Position numbers and translations under genes: made by a program. DNA of 64,000 bases, taken from contig NZ_JAPHNA010000009.1 of assembly GCF_026241315.1 (NCBI RefSeq), positions 1 to 64,000 on the forward strand. The letters run 5' to 3'. Shown here one piece after another: positions 37,865 to 50,260 of the stretch. The stretch is from Campylobacter sp. MIT 21-1684 (GTDB lineage: Bacteria > Campylobacterota > Campylobacteria > Campylobacterales > Campylobacteraceae). Position 1 is the stretch's first letter; every line of letters starts with the position of its first letter. Under the pieces are notes generated by a model. It saw only the letters and a program-made list of their open reading frames with translations. It was not told where the DNA came from and did no database searches.

Positions 37865-38680
37865 ATGAAAAATGAAGGTTATATTTGTACTTTTGATTGT
37901 GAGAGTATTCCAGATGCACAACTTATACGTAAAACTCTTGGCTTTGAAGGCAATGATGAGGAGGTAAGTTTGCAAGCTATACAATGGCAAAAAGAACACA
38001 ATGGAAACGAATTTTTACCACTCCCTTATCATAAAATAGTCAGTATTTGTGCTGTTATTAGCAATAATTTTGGTTCTTTTATCAAAGTCAATAAAATAGA
38101 AGGCGACGATGAACAAACAATGATAGACAATTTTTTTGCTTTTATAGAAAAACACGAACCAAAACTTGTAAGTTTTAATGGCAAAAATTTTGATATGCCT
38201 TTGCTTGTTTTAAGGGCTTTAAAATATGGCATTAAAGCAGGTGCTTATCTTGATACAACAAGCGATAAGTGGAATAATTATAAAACACGTTTTTCTGAAA
38301 TAAAACATTGTGATTTATTTGAATGTTTTGGAAGTTCTCGAGGAATGAGTCTTAATCTACTTAGTGCTCTTAATGATTTGCCCGGAAAATATGATATTTG
38401 TGGAAGTGATGTCATTAAACTTTATTATCACAATGAATTTGAAAAAATCCATCAATACTGCGAAAGCGATGCACTCAATACTTTTATACTCTTTTTAAAA
38501 TATGAACGTATGAAGGGCAATGTAAATGATGAAGATTACACTCATTCTTTATATCTAATGAAAGAATACTTGCAAAATAAAAAGCAAGAAAGAGACTATG
38601 TTGGGTTTTTTTTAAAAACTTGTGAAAACGAAATAAACAAAATAATAAATGAAACATTTAAAAAAAGAGACTACAATTAA
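37865..38680 (+). CDS. predicted 3'-5' exonuclease (PolB-like, DnaQ fold)
   Basis: A 271-residue DEDD-type exonuclease. The three metal-binding motifs are visible: FDCES (Asp and Glu, about residues 10-14), SFNGKNFDMP (Asp, about 103-112) and YCESD (Asp near 200). It belongs to the family of predicted PolB-like 3'-5' exonucleases found as stand-alone proteins, with no polymerase domain. Its role in repair or RNA processing is unknown. It starts the plus-strand run that leads into gne and pgl, 20 bases before gne. The same neighbour occurs in C. jejuni (Cj1132c from memory). Confidence 0.85.
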   Translation: MKNEGYICTFDCESIPDAQLIRKTLGFEGNDEEVSLQAIQWQKEHNGNEFLPLPYHKIVSICAVISNNFGSFIKVNKIEGDDEQTMIDNFFAFIEKHEPKLVSFNGKNFDMPLLVLRALKYGIKAGAYLDTTSDKWNNYKTRFSEIKHCDLFECFGSSRGMSLNLLSALNDLPGKYDICGSDVIKLYYHNEFEKIHQYCESDALNTFILFLKYERMKGNVNDEDYTHSLYLMKEYLQNKKQERDYVGFFLKTCENEINKIINETFKKRDYN

Positions 38681-38700
38681 AAAATTAAGAAAGGCTGAAT

Positions 38701-39687
38701 ATGAAAATTCTCATTAGTGGCGGGGCAGGCTATATAGGCTCTCATACTTTAAGGCAATTTTTACAAACACAACACGATCTTTATGTTTTAGACAATCTTT
38801 CTAAAGGTTCAAAAAAAGCTCTTGATGATTTAAGCACAATAAGAGAATTTCAATTTTTTCAACAGGATTTAAGCGATTTTCAAGGGGTAAAAAAACTTTT
38901 TCGTGAGCAAGAATTCGATGCTGTTGTACATTTTGCTGCAAGCATTGAAGTTTTTGAAAGTACGCAAAATCCTTTAAAATATTATATGAATAACACAGCA
39001 AACACTTCAAACCTCATTCAAACTTGTCTTGAAAACAAAGTTAATCGTTTTATTTTTTCCTCAACAGCAGCAACTTATGGCGAACCACAAACAAAGATAG
39101 TCAGTGAAACAAGTCCTCTTGCGCCAATTAACCCTTATGGACGTTCAAAGCTGATGAGTGAATATGTTTTAGCTGATGCAGTTATGGCGAATTCGGAATT
39201 TAAATACTGTATTTTGCGTTATTTTAATGTTGCTGGAGCTTGTATGGATTTTAAACTTGGACAAAGATACCCTAAAGCTACTCTCCTTATAAAAGTTGCA
39301 GCTGAAGTTGCAGCTGGAAAGAGAGAGAAGCTTTTTATTTTTGGTAATAATTATAATACCGATGATGGCACTTGCGTGAGGGATTTTATCCATGTTGATG
39401 ACATTGCAAGTGCGCATTTATCGGCTTTAGAGTATCTTGAAAATGGAGAGAGTACCATCTTTAATGTAGGTTATGGGCACGGTTTTAGTGTTAAAGAAGT
39501 GGTTGAAACGATGAAAAAAGTAAGCGGGGTAGATTTTGCAGTTGAGTTCGCTCCTCCTCGCGCTGGAGATCCAAGCATACTCATCTCACAAGCAGATAAA
39601 ATTCGTTCTCTTACCTCGTGGAGGCCAAAATATGATGATCTTGAACTCATCTGCAAAAGTGCTTTTGAATGGGAAAAACATTGTTAA
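38701..39687 (+). CDS. gne: UDP-GlcNAc/Glc 4-epimerase
   Basis: Interconverts UDP-GlcNAc and UDP-GalNAc (and UDP-Glc and UDP-Gal), supplying the GalNAc used by PglA, PglJ and PglH and sugars for LOS. It has 328 residues of the SDR family with the NAD motif [10 protein letters not shown] (about 6-15), STAATYG (about 119-125) and the YGRSK catalytic Tyr-Lys (about 142-146). [15 protein letters not shown] (about 221-235) is typical of GalE-type epimerases. It overlaps pglK by 19 bases and so belongs to the pgl transcript. Confidence 0.95.
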   Translation: MKILISGGAGYIGSHTLRQFLQTQHDLYVLDNLSKGSKKALDDLSTIREFQFFQQDLSDFQGVKKLFREQEFDAVVHFAASIEVFESTQNPLKYYMNNTANTSNLIQTCLENKVNRFIFSSTAATYGEPQTKIVSETSPLAPINPYGRSKLMSEYVLADAVMANSEFKYCILRYFNVAGACMDFKLGQRYPKATLLIKVAAEVAAGKREKLFIFGNNYNTDDGTCVRDFIHVDDIASAHLSALEYLENGESTIFNVGYGHGFSVKEVVETMKKVSGVDFAVEFAPPRAGDPSILISQADKIRSLTSWRPKYDDLELICKSAFEWEKHC

Positions 39688-41372
39688 AAAAACTTTTTTT
39701 CATCTTAGAAAAAAAAGAGAGGAGATTTTTATTTGCTCTGCTCCTTTTTTCAATTTTTATTTCTTTTATAGAGAGTTTTGCCATATCTTTAATAATGCCT
39801 TTTATTAGTTTAGCAAGTAATTTTTCTTATTTTCAAACAAATAAAATCCTTCTTTGGCTACAAAATTCCCTTAAACTCCCTGCTTTTGAGATTCTGGCAT
39901 ATTTTGGTCTCGTTTTATTAGGATTTTATCTCTTAAGAGCCTTGCTTAACAGTCTGTATTTTCATCTCTTAGCCAAATTTTCAAAAGGAAGGTATCATAG
40001 CATTTCTTCAAAACTCTTTTCAAAATTTCTGCATATTGAATATGAAAAATTCACTCAAAAAAAGAATTCTGAACTCTTAAAAACTTTAACAGGTGAGGTA
40101 TATAATTTCACCACTTTACTCTCTTCATTTTTGCTTATGATGAGTGAAATTTTTGTTGTGCTTTTACTTTATATTTTTTTACTCTGCATTCATTATAAAA
40201 TCACGCTTTTTTTAAGCCTATTTATGCTGCTTAACGCTTATATTTTAGTAAAAATTTTAAGTCCTAATATCAAAAGAGCAGGAGTAAGAAGAGAAGAAGC
40301 TATGAGGAGATTTTTTGAGATTCTTACCACCAATTTACATAATCTCAAATTCATTAAACTTAAAACAAAAGAAAAAAGCATCGTAGAGCTTTTCAAAACA
40401 CAGAGTGAAACTTTTTCTAAAGCCAATATCACAAATGAAAGTCTCAACGCTTTACCACGCATTTATCTTGAGGCTATGGGTTTTTTTGTGCTTGTTGGTT
40501 TGGTTGTATTTTTACTTTTAAAAAATAAAAGTGATCTTTCCACTTTTTTAAGTACTTTAAGCATTTTTGTTTTGGCTCTATACCGTTTGATTCCAAGTGC
40601 TAATCGTATTATCACAAGCTATCACGACTTGCTTTATTACCGTTCAAGTCTTGATATTATTTATGAAAATTTACATCAAAATGAAGAAAATTTAGGGGAG
40701 GAAAAAATTTCTTTTTCACAACACATCACACTTAAAAATATTAGCTTTGGTTATCAAGGAAGAAAAAAACTATTTCAAAATTTAAATTTATGCATTCAAA
40801 AAGGTGAAAAAATTGCTTTTGTAGGAGAGAGTGGTTGTGGTAAAAGTACTTTAGTTGATTTAATTATAGGGCTTTTAAAACCAAATTCTGGAGACATTTA
40901 TATTGACGCAAAAAAACTGACTTTGCAAAATGTTAAAAATTATCGTCAAAAAATAGGCTATATTCCTCAAAATATTCGTCTTTTTAATGATACAATAGCG
41001 AAAAATATAGCCTTTGAAGATGAAATTGATGAACAAAAATTACACAAAGTTCTAGTCCAAGCAAACTTAAGCCAATATATCTCTACCTTAGCACAAGGGG
41101 TGCAAACAAGAATTAGCGATGAGAGCATTAGCGGAGGGCAAAAACAGAGGATAGCCATAGCAAGAGCTTTGTATTTAAATCCTGAAATCCTTGTGCTTGA
41201 TGAAGCCACTTCTGCTCTTGACACGACAAATGAAGCAAAAATAATGGCAGAACTATACAAGCTTGCACACGATAAAACCATGATTATCATAGCCCATCGT
41301 TTAAGTACAATACAGCATTGCGATAGAGTATTTCGTTTAATTCGTGGTCAATTGAAAGAGCAAAAACGATGA
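39669..41372 (+). CDS. pglK: ABC flippase of the N-glycan lipid-linked oligosaccharide
   Basis: Moves the undecaprenyl-pyrophosphate heptasaccharide across the inner membrane. It is a 567-residue half-transporter with about six N-terminal helices and an ATPase domain: Walker [10 protein letters not shown] (about 385-393), Q-loop PQNIRLF, signature ISGGQKQR (the C. jejuni protein has LSGGQ preceded by a Gly-rich stretch, two residues longer), Walker [12 protein letters not shown] and the H-loop IAHRLST. The ATG at 39669 lies inside gne; a TTG at 39681 would match the C. jejuni start (LLKKLFFIL) and could also be used. Confidence 0.94.
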   Translation: MGKTLLKKLFFILEKKERRFLFALLLFSIFISFIESFAISLIMPFISLASNFSYFQTNKILLWLQNSLKLPAFEILAYFGLVLLGFYLLRALLNSLYFHLLAKFSKGRYHSISSKLFSKFLHIEYEKFTQKKNSELLKTLTGEVYNFTTLLSSFLLMMSEIFVVLLLYIFLLCIHYKITLFLSLFMLLNAYILVKILSPNIKRAGVRREEAMRRFFEILTTNLHNLKFIKLKTKEKSIVELFKTQSETFSKANITNESLNALPRIYLEAMGFFVLVGLVVFLLLKNKSDLSTFLSTLSIFVLALYRLIPSANRIITSYHDLLYYRSSLDIIYENLHQNEENLGEEKISFSQHITLKNISFGYQGRKKLFQNLNLCIQKGEKIAFVGESGCGKSTLVDLIIGLLKPNSGDIYIDAKKLTLQNVKNYRQKIGYIPQNIRLFNDTIAKNIAFEDEIDEQKLHKVLVQANLSQYISTLAQGVQTRISDESISGGQKQRIAIARALYLNPEILVLDEATSALDTTNEAKIMAELYKLAHDKTMIIIAHRLSTIQHCDRVFRLIRGQLKEQKR

Positions 41373-42445
41373 GAATAAGTTTTATTATAGCTACTTTAAA
41401 TGCAGGAGGAGCTGAAAGAGTGCTTGTAAGTTTAGCAAATGCGCTCTGTAAAGAACATCAAATTTGTATCATTAAATTTCACGCTCAAGACTCTTTTTAT
41501 CCCTTAGAAAAAGAAATTACTCTCAAAACCCTGCCGCAATTTGATTTTACTTCGCTGTATAATAAAATCGTGAGCCGTTGTAAAAAATATTACGCATTAA
41601 GAAAGATTTTAAAGCAAACACCAAGTGATGTTTTTATTTCTTTTTTAGATACAACAAATATAGCTTGTATTTTTGCTACAAGAGGATTAAAAACACCTTT
41701 AATTATTAGCGAACATAGTAATGAAAGCTATCTTCGTTCTTTTTTTTGGAGATTTTTACGAAAGAGAACATATCCTTATTGTTCAGCTTTGACTGTGCTT
41801 ACAAACGATGATAAAAGCTATTATGAACATTTTGTAAAAAAGGTTGTTCTTCTTGCTAATCCATGTCATTTTAGTGCTACTATTTCACCAAATTCAGACT
41901 TTGAGAAAGAAAATCTTGTTCTTTTTGTCGGTCGTTTAGATTCAAACAAAAATCCTTTAATGTTTGTTAAAGCTGTAGCAGAACTTGAAAAAGATTTGCA
42001 GGAAAAATATGAATTTTGTATAGCAGGAGAAGGAATATTGCGAGCAGAACTTGAAAAAAACATACAAAATTTAGGCATTTCAGTCAAACTCTTGGGTCAG
42101 GTTGAAAGTATTGAAAAATTTTATAAAAAAGCAAAAATACTTTGTCTTTGCTCTTTTATAGAAGGTTTGCCAACGGTTTTAATAGAGAGTTTATATTTTA
42201 AAGTATGTAGAATTTCAAGCACTTATCATAGTGGGGCTAAAGATTTAATACAAGATAATTTCGACGGACTCTTGTGCGAATGTGGTAATGAAAAAGATTT
42301 GGCACAAAAACTAAGCAAGCTCTTAAACGATGAAAATTTAAGACAGAAGTTAGTACAAAATGCAAGTTTAAGATGTAAGGATTATGAACTCCCTTTCATC
42401 ACAAAACAATGGCTTAAATTGATCAAGGAGTTGCAAAATGGCTAA
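41369..42445 (+). CDS. pglH: GalNAc transferase (processive), N-glycan pathway
   Basis: In C. jejuni PglH adds the last three GalNAc residues to the lipid-linked glycan and stops by counting. The protein has 358 residues, a GT4 enzyme with the GT-B fold. The start [20 protein letters not shown] is typical of this family, with [17 protein letters not shown] (about 187-203) beginning the donor domain and [13 protein letters not shown] (about 263-275) holding the nucleotide-binding Glu. It overlaps pglK by 4 and pglI by 8 bases. It acts on the cytosolic face of the inner membrane. Confidence 0.93.
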   Translation: MRISFIIATLNAGGAERVLVSLANALCKEHQICIIKFHAQDSFYPLEKEITLKTLPQFDFTSLYNKIVSRCKKYYALRKILKQTPSDVFISFLDTTNIACIFATRGLKTPLIISEHSNESYLRSFFWRFLRKRTYPYCSALTVLTNDDKSYYEHFVKKVVLLANPCHFSATISPNSDFEKENLVLFVGRLDSNKNPLMFVKAVAELEKDLQEKYEFCIAGEGILRAELEKNIQNLGISVKLLGQVESIEKFYKKAKILCLCSFIEGLPTVLIESLYFKVCRISSTYHSGAKDLIQDNFDGLLCECGNEKDLAQKLSKLLNDENLRQKLVQNASLRCKDYELPFITKQWLKLIKELQNG

Positions 42446-43361
42446 ACTCTCTGTAATTATCCCAACTTTCAAGCGACCTTTTTTGTTACAAAAAGCTATT
42501 AAAAGTGTTTTACAACAAGATTTTAAAGACTTAGAACTCATCATTAGTGATGACAATTCAAATGATGAAACAAAGCAAAAAGTTCTTGAGCTCCAAAAAG
42601 AAGACAGCAGAATTCGCTATGTTGTTAATACGCGTTACAAACAAGGACCAAATGGAAACAAAAACAACGGTTTAGATTATGCAAATGCTGAATTTATAAG
42701 TTTTTTAGATGATGATGATGAACTTTTACCCGGTGCCTTAAGCACGCTCTTAAAGAAAGTAGATGAAGGATATGAACATTGTTTTGGAAATTGCCTTTTA
42801 GAGCGCAACAATATCTTAAGTAATGAATTAAGCGGTAAAGGTTTGCACAGTGATAGTGAAATTACAAAAAAAGATTTTTTAATGGGAAGATTCTATGGAG
42901 AATTTTTTTCTGTTTTTAAAAAATCGCTACTTGCAAATGCACGTTTTAATGATGAATTGTATGGCAATGAAGCTACCTTATGGGTTCATTTATATAAAAA
43001 AAAGAGCTTTTATATACATAAGGCTTTGCGCGTGTACCGTTTTCATCAAAGCGACAGCGTTACTTTAGCAGCGGTAAAAAATGCAAAACGTGTCTATTTA
43101 GGATATTTACAAATGGCAAAGCTTTTAGAAGATGAATTACAAAATGATCAAGCCTATGCACAAGAATGCGCAAAAAATTATAAAATGGCAGCATACTATG
43201 CTAAATTTGCTAAAGAATATAAAGGATTGTATCATTGTCTTTTCAAGTCTCTTCGTATCCATTGCAACCTTCCGGCTTTACTCTTACTTATTTTAAGTAT
43301 AATGCCAAGTAAAATGATAGTATTTTTATCTCGAATTCGGGTGGCTTTATGCAAAAATTAG
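42438..43361 (+). CDS. pglI: glucosyltransferase adding the N-glycan branch
   Basis: A GT2-family (GT-A) enzyme of 307 residues that in C. jejuni adds the single branching glucose. The N-terminus LSVIIPTFKRPFLLQKAI is diagnostic, followed by LIISDDNSNDET (about 35-46) and the DXD-type FLDDDDELLPG (about 90-100). NEATLWVHLYKKKSF at about 175-189 replaces the more usual ED acceptor motif. It overlaps pglH by 8 and pglJ by 13 bases. Whether the sugar is glucose in this species cannot be read from the sequence; some Campylobacter species lack the branch. Confidence 0.9.
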   Translation: MAKLSVIIPTFKRPFLLQKAIKSVLQQDFKDLELIISDDNSNDETKQKVLELQKEDSRIRYVVNTRYKQGPNGNKNNGLDYANAEFISFLDDDDELLPGALSTLLKKVDEGYEHCFGNCLLERNNILSNELSGKGLHSDSEITKKDFLMGRFYGEFFSVFKKSLLANARFNDELYGNEATLWVHLYKKKSFYIHKALRVYRFHQSDSVTLAAVKNAKRVYLGYLQMAKLLEDELQNDQAYAQECAKNYKMAAYYAKFAKEYKGLYHCLFKSLRIHCNLPALLLLILSIMPSKMIVFLSRIRVALCKN

Positions 43362-44446
43362 CTGTGTTTATTTATTCTTTAGGAAGTGGAGGAGCTGAAA
43401 GGGTTGTGGCAACCTTACTGCCTCTTTTAAGTATGAAATTTGAAGTACATCTTATTGTAATGAATGAGAAATTTTCTTATACACTCAATGGTTGCACTCT
43501 TCATTTTCTAGAACGTTCAAAACCAAATGAAAATTCTTTATTAAAATTCATTAAACTGCCTTTTCTAGCCCTTAAATATAAAAAATTATGCCAAAGTTTA
43601 GATATCAATGTCGAATTTGTTTTTTTAAACCGCCCAAATTACATAGCTTTACTTGCCAAGCTTTTTGGAGCAAAAACACGACTTGTAATCAACGAATGTA
43701 CAACGCCAAGTTTAATGTATCAAAAAAACACTTTTACTTCTTTAGCCAATAAATTTTTAATACGCTCTCTTTACCCGTATGCTGATTTAATTTTAACAAA
43801 TGCTAAAGGCAATCTTGAAGATCTTGTGAATAATTTTAAGATTAAAGTTGATAAATGTGATCTGCTTTATAATGCTATAGATTTAGAAAATATCCATTTT
43901 CTTACTAGTGAGAGTATTGCTTTAAAAGATAAATTTATACTTAGTGTTGGTCGTTTAGATAAAGGCAAAAATCATTCTTTGCTTATACGTGCATATGCCA
44001 GACTTAAAACTGAAGTCAAACTTGTAATCTTAGGCGAAGGAGAATTACATAAAGAACTTGAAAATCTAATAGCTCAACTTGATTTAAAAGAAAAAGTCTT
44101 GCTCTTAGGTTTTGATAGTAATCCTTATAAATATATGAGTAAATGCGAATTCTTTGCCTTTGCTTCACTTTTTGAAGGTTTCTCTAATGTCTTAATAGAA
44201 AGTCTTGCTTGTGGTTGTGCTGTCGTTTGTACTGAACACAAAAGTGGTGCAAAAGAACTTTTTGGAGATGATGAATTTGGATTATTAGTTGAGGTTGGAG
44301 ATGAAAATTCTATGTTTGATGGTTTAAAACTCTTTCTTGAAGATGAGAGTCTAAGAAAAACTTATCAAAAAAAAGCCAAAGACAGAGCAAGTGATTTTGA
44401 TAAAATCAAAATTGCTCGTAATGCTTTCAAGTATTTATTAGGATAA
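43349..44446 (+). CDS. pglJ: GalNAc transferase, second GalNAc of the N-glycan
   Basis: Adds the second alpha-1,4-GalNAc after PglA. A GT4 enzyme of 365 residues, starting LAVFIYSLGSGGAERVVATL, very close to PglH in layout, with FILSVGRLDKGKNHSLLIRA (about 193-212) and FEGFSNVLIESLACGCAVV (about 272-290) carrying the donor-site Glu. It is distinguished from PglH by its position between pglI and pglB, as in C. jejuni. It lies 3 bases before pglB. Confidence 0.92.
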   Translation: MQKLAVFIYSLGSGGAERVVATLLPLLSMKFEVHLIVMNEKFSYTLNGCTLHFLERSKPNENSLLKFIKLPFLALKYKKLCQSLDINVEFVFLNRPNYIALLAKLFGAKTRLVINECTTPSLMYQKNTFTSLANKFLIRSLYPYADLILTNAKGNLEDLVNNFKIKVDKCDLLYNAIDLENIHFLTSESIALKDKFILSVGRLDKGKNHSLLIRAYARLKTEVKLVILGEGELHKELENLIAQLDLKEKVLLLGFDSNPYKYMSKCEFFAFASLFEGFSNVLIESLACGCAVVCTEHKSGAKELFGDDEFGLLVEVGDENSMFDGLKLFLEDESLRKTYQKKAKDRASDFDKIKIARNAFKYLLG

Positions 44447-44449
44447 ACA

Positions 44450-46795
44450 ATGCTTTATAAATTTTCTAAAAACAATACCCTCATTGCTTTGATACTCTTT
44501 GCTTTCATTTTCAGTGTAGTATGTCGTTTATATTGGGTTATTTGGGCAAGTCAATTTGATGAGTATTTTTTTAATAATGAATTAATGATTATTTCAAATG
44601 ATGGCTATGCCTTTGCTGAAGGAGCTAGAGATATGATAGCAGGTTTTCATCAAGAAAATGACTTAAGCTATTATGGTTCTTCGCTTTCAACGCTTACCTA
44701 TTGGCTCTCAAATATATCTTCTATACAATTTGAAACGCTTATTTTATATATGAGCACTTTTTTTTCCTCTTTAGTTGTTATTCCTTTGCTTTTACTTGCC
44801 AATGAATTCAAAAAACTTTCAATGGGTTTTTATGCAGCACTCTTAGCAAGTATAGCAAACAGCTATTACAACCGCACGATGACAGGGTATTATGATACTG
44901 ATATGCTTGTTATTGTTTTTGCTATGATGATAGTTTTTCTTATGATTCGGCTTTTGCTTAAAAAAGATTTACTCTCTTTACTTCTTTTTCCTTTGTTTGT
45001 AGGACTTTATTTATGGTGGTATCCATCAAGTTACTCCCTCAATGTGGCATTTTTAGTACTTTTTTTTCTGTATATTGTGCTTTTTCATCGCAAAGAAAAA
45101 ATTTTGTATATGGCTATTCTTTTTGCTTCAATTACGCTTTCAAATATAGCTTGGTTTTATCAAAGCGCTATTATAACACTCTTGTTTGCTCTCTTTACTT
45201 TTCAAAAAAAACATTTCACCTTTGTTACTTTAAGTCTTTTAGGTTTTGCTACTTTTATTTTTCTAGCTTTAAGTGGCGGTATAGATCCTATTTTATACCA
45301 GCTTCAATTCTATGTTTTCAGAAGTGATGAAAGTGCTAATATAACACAAGGTTTTGTTTATTTTAATGTCAATAAGACCATTCAAGAGGTTGAAAGCATA
45401 TCTTTAAATATCTTTATGCAAAGAATCAGTGGGAGCGAAATTGTATTCATAGCCTCTTTCATAGGATTTCTCTTGCTTGTAAAAAAACATCGGGAAATGA
45501 TTGTAAGTTTGCCTATGATTATCTTAGGCTTTTTTGCCCTCAAAGGCGGGCTTCGTTTTACTATTTATGCTGTACCTCTAATGGCTTTAGGATTTGGATA
45601 TTTAAGTCTTGTTATTTTGGCTTGGTTACAAAAAGTACAAATTCAAAACTACAAACAATTGAAAAATTTAGAACTCTCTTTCATAGGCATAGCTTTTACT
45701 TGTCTTCTTTTGCCTTTAATTTTAGCTTTAATATTGCACGATTTTCATCACAATGTACAAATAAGTGAAGAATTTTTTCAGCTTTTTTTTGGTAATGCTC
45801 TCTTTTTAAGCATTTTTATTATTTCTTTGAGTGCTGCTTTGTGTTATATGTTTCTATGGAAACGAAAATATAAGGCTTTGTCTTTCGCTTTTAACGGTGC
45901 TGTTTTTATTTTTTCCTTATTTTTTAGTATAAAACATATTTATGAATACAAGGCTCCTACTGTTTTTTCTCACAACGAAGCCTCTCTTTTAACAGAACTA
46001 AAAAACATTGCAAATCGAGAGGATTATGTTGTTTCTTGGTGGGATTATGGCTATCCTATACGTTATTATAGCGATGTAAAAACTCTAGCTGATGGAGGAA
46101 AACACTTAGGCAAAGACAATTTCTTTCCTTCCTTCATACTCTCTAAAGAACAAAAAGCAGCTGCAAGAATGGCAAGATTGAGTGTAGAATATACAGAAAA
46201 AAGCTTTTACACAAGAAGTAATGACCTGCTTGAAACTATGATGAAAGAATATAATTATAAGAATATAGAGCTGTTTTTAAATTCTTTGTCTAAGGACAAT
46301 TTTATAATTAACTCTGAAAAAACGCGTGATGTTTATTTATATATGCCAGCAAGAATGTCGCTTATTTTCTCAACCGTAGCAAGTTTTTCAAATGTAGATT
46401 TAGAAAATGGAAAACTCAAGGATTCTTTTTATTTTACAACCGCTTTTGCCATAGCAAATAACAATGGGCAAATCCAACTTAACAACGGAATTATTTTAAA
46501 TGATGACTTTCGAAATTTTAAGGTTAATACTGACACTTTTTCACTTCATAGCTTGATAGAACTTCATTCTATTCAAAACAGTCAATACAAAATCACAACC
46601 ATAGATGAGAATGCAAAGTACTATCTTTTTTACCTTCAAGATAATTCCATTCCTTTTGTACAATTTATTTTAATGGATAAAACTATGTTTGAAAGTGCTT
46701 TTGTTCAAATGTTTTTTCTTGGACAGTATGACAAAAATCTATTTGAACTCGTTAGTAACACAAGAGACGCAAAGGTTTTTAAACTCAAGATATGA
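44450..46795 (+). CDS. pglB: oligosaccharyltransferase (N-glycosylation), enlarged
   Basis: Transfers the heptasaccharide from the lipid to Asn in D/E-X-N-X-S/T sequons of periplasmic proteins. The catalytic WWDYG is at residues 530-534; the metal-binding acidic residues are in ISNDGYAFAEGARDM and GYYDTDMLV; the peptide-binding MI-motif region follows in the periplasmic domain, which ends [10 protein letters not shown] as in C. jejuni. The protein has 781 residues against about 713 in C. jejuni. The excess is an added hydrophobic stretch at about residues 404-480, with two extra predicted helices (FIGIAFTCLLLPLILALIL and ALFLSIFIISLSAALCYMF). An even number keeps the catalytic domain periplasmic. 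Confidence 0.96.
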   Translation: MLYKFSKNNTLIALILFAFIFSVVCRLYWVIWASQFDEYFFNNELMIISNDGYAFAEGARDMIAGFHQENDLSYYGSSLSTLTYWLSNISSIQFETLILYMSTFFSSLVVIPLLLLANEFKKLSMGFYAALLASIANSYYNRTMTGYYDTDMLVIVFAMMIVFLMIRLLLKKDLLSLLLFPLFVGLYLWWYPSSYSLNVAFLVLFFLYIVLFHRKEKILYMAILFASITLSNIAWFYQSAIITLLFALFTFQKKHFTFVTLSLLGFATFIFLALSGGIDPILYQLQFYVFRSDESANITQGFVYFNVNKTIQEVESISLNIFMQRISGSEIVFIASFIGFLLLVKKHREMIVSLPMIILGFFALKGGLRFTIYAVPLMALGFGYLSLVILAWLQKVQIQNYKQLKNLELSFIGIAFTCLLLPLILALILHDFHHNVQISEEFFQLFFGNALFLSIFIISLSAALCYMFLWKRKYKALSFAFNGAVFIFSLFFSIKHIYEYKAPTVFSHNEASLLTELKNIANREDYVVSWWDYGYPIRYYSDVKTLADGGKHLGKDNFFPSFILSKEQKAAARMARLSVEYTEKSFYTRSNDLLETMMKEYNYKNIELFLNSLSKDNFIINSEKTRDVYLYMPARMSLIFSTVASFSNVDLENGKLKDSFYFTTAFAIANNNGQIQLNNGIILNDDFRNFKVNTDTFSLHSLIELHSIQNSQYKITTIDENAKYYLFYLQDNSIPFVQFILMDKTMFESAFVQMFFLGQYDKNLFELVSNTRDAKVFKLKI

Positions 46796-47928
46796 AAATA
46801 GGATTTTTAAGTCATTCTGGCGCAAGTATATACCATTTTAGAATGCCTATAATAAAAGCTTTACAAGCAAGAGGAGATGAGGTTTTTGTTCTAGTACCAC
46901 AAGATGAATACACACAAAAACTCCAAAATTTAGGCTTGAATGTAGTTTGTTACACACTCAAACGTAAAAGTATCAATCCTTTTATCGTTTTTTCTAATTT
47001 TCTTCATTTAAAAAAAATTCTCAAAGATTTACATTTAGATTTGCTCCAAAGTGCAGCACACAAAAGCAATACCTTTGGCATTTTTGCTGCAAAATGTGTT
47101 AAAATTCCTTACAAATTAGCTCTTGTTGAAGGTTTAGGTTCTTTCTATATAGAAAACACTTTGAAAGCAAAACTCATACGAACTTGCATTAATTTTCTCT
47201 ATAAAAGAACTTTTACTTTTGTTGAAAAAATGATTTTTGTGAATTATTCTAATGCCGAATTTATGCGAAAACTTGGCTTAAAGGAAGAAAAAATTTGCAT
47301 AATACGAACTGTTGGAATCAACATAAAGAAGTTTTTTCCTGTGCAAATATCCAAAGAAACAAAAAAAGCCTTTTGGTCTGAATTTATGCTTGATGAAAAA
47401 CCTGTAGTATTAATGGTATCTCGTGCTTTATGGCATAAGGGAATTAAAGAATTTTATGAGGCAGCTGAACTCTTAAAAACGAAAGCTAATTTTGTTCTTG
47501 TTGGCGGTGTTGATGAGAATCCAAGCTGTGCAAATTTAGAATTTTTACATTCTGGAAAAGTAAAATATCTAGGTGAAAGAGAAGATATAGCGACTTTGCT
47601 TTGGCATTGTGATATTTTTACTTTGCCAAGCTATAAAGAAGGTTTTCCTTTGAGTGTGTTAGAAGCTAAAGCTTGCGGAAAAGCTATAATAGTAAGTGAT
47701 TGTGAAGGCTGTGTTGAAGCTATAACAAATGCTTTTGATGGTCTTTGGGTAAAAACAGGAGAAAGTAAAGATTTGGCTGAAAAAATTTGCTTACTTTTAG
47801 ATGATGAATCCTTACGCTTTCGTTTGGGTAAAAATGCTGCAAAAGATGCACTCCAATATGATGAGACAGGTATCGCAAAACAGTATTTAGCACTGTATGA
47901 TACACTAAGAAAGGAAGTAAATGTATAA
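46792..47928 (+). CDS. pglA: GalNAc transferase, first GalNAc of the N-glycan
   Basis: Adds the first alpha-1,3-GalNAc to undecaprenyl-diphospho-diNAcBac. A GT4 enzyme of 378 residues; it begins [19 protein letters not shown], with [19 protein letters not shown] (about 205-223) and [19 protein letters not shown] (about 282-300) in the donor domain. It overlaps pglB by 4 and pglC by 8 bases, in the order pglB-A-C-D found in C. jejuni. It sits on the cytosolic side of the inner membrane. Confidence 0.93.
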   Translation: MKIGFLSHSGASIYHFRMPIIKALQARGDEVFVLVPQDEYTQKLQNLGLNVVCYTLKRKSINPFIVFSNFLHLKKILKDLHLDLLQSAAHKSNTFGIFAAKCVKIPYKLALVEGLGSFYIENTLKAKLIRTCINFLYKRTFTFVEKMIFVNYSNAEFMRKLGLKEEKICIIRTVGINIKKFFPVQISKETKKAFWSEFMLDEKPVVLMVSRALWHKGIKEFYEAAELLKTKANFVLVGGVDENPSCANLEFLHSGKVKYLGEREDIATLLWHCDIFTLPSYKEGFPLSVLEAKACGKAIIVSDCEGCVEAITNAFDGLWVKTGESKDLAEKICLLLDDESLRFRLGKNAAKDALQYDETGIAKQYLALYDTLRKEVNV

Positions 47929-48509
47929 AATGTTTCTTAAAAGAACTTTTGACCTGTGTTTTGCCTCTATGCTTTTACTTTTCTTTTCACCTCTTATTAT
48001 ACTCATTGCTTTGCTTTTAAAATGTACGCAAAAAAATATCGTTTTTACACAAGAAAGACCCGGCTTAAATGAAAAAATTTTTACTATTTATAAATTTAAA
48101 ACTATGAATGATGAAAGAGATGAAAAAGGGGAATTATTACCTGATGAATTGCGTTTAAATCCTTTTGGAAAGCTTATACGAAGTCTAAGTTTAGATGAGC
48201 TTTTGCAGCTTTTTAATGTACTAAAAGGAGATATGAGTTTTGTAGGACCAAGACCATTGCTTCCTGAGTACCTTACTCTTTATACTAAAGAGCAGAGATT
48301 AAGACATTCTGTTCGACCCGGCATTACAGGCCTTGCTCAAATCAATGGAAGAAATGCTATCTCGTGGAAAAAAAAATTTGAACTTGATGTAGAATATGTA
48401 AGAACATTCTCTTTTTCTTTAGATATGAAGATTCTTTTGCTCACTGCTTTTAAAGTACTACAACGAAGAGGGATTCATCAAGAAGGCAAAGCTACAATGG
48501 AAAAATTCA

Positions 48510-48523
<14 letters not shown>
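47921..48523 (+). CDS. pglC: phospho-diNAcBac transferase (initiating enzyme)
   Basis: Starts the N-glycan by moving phospho-diNAcBac from its UDP form to undecaprenyl phosphate. A monotopic phosphoglycosyl transferase of 200 residues: one re-entrant hydrophobic N-terminal helix (about 12-34), then the catalytic domain with [20 protein letters not shown], the Asp-Glu pair in [20 protein letters not shown] (about 88-107) and [10 protein letters not shown] (about 108-117). The minimal size fits the single-domain PglC subfamily. It overlaps pglA by 8 and pglD by 14 bases. Confidence 0.95.

Positions 48524-50259
<1,736 letters not shown>

Positions 50260-50260
<1 letters not shown>

Noticed and set aside
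39669-39808. Separate small protein at the gne-pglK overlap
   Set aside because: The alternative frame is a shadow; both gne and pglK are intact across the overlap.
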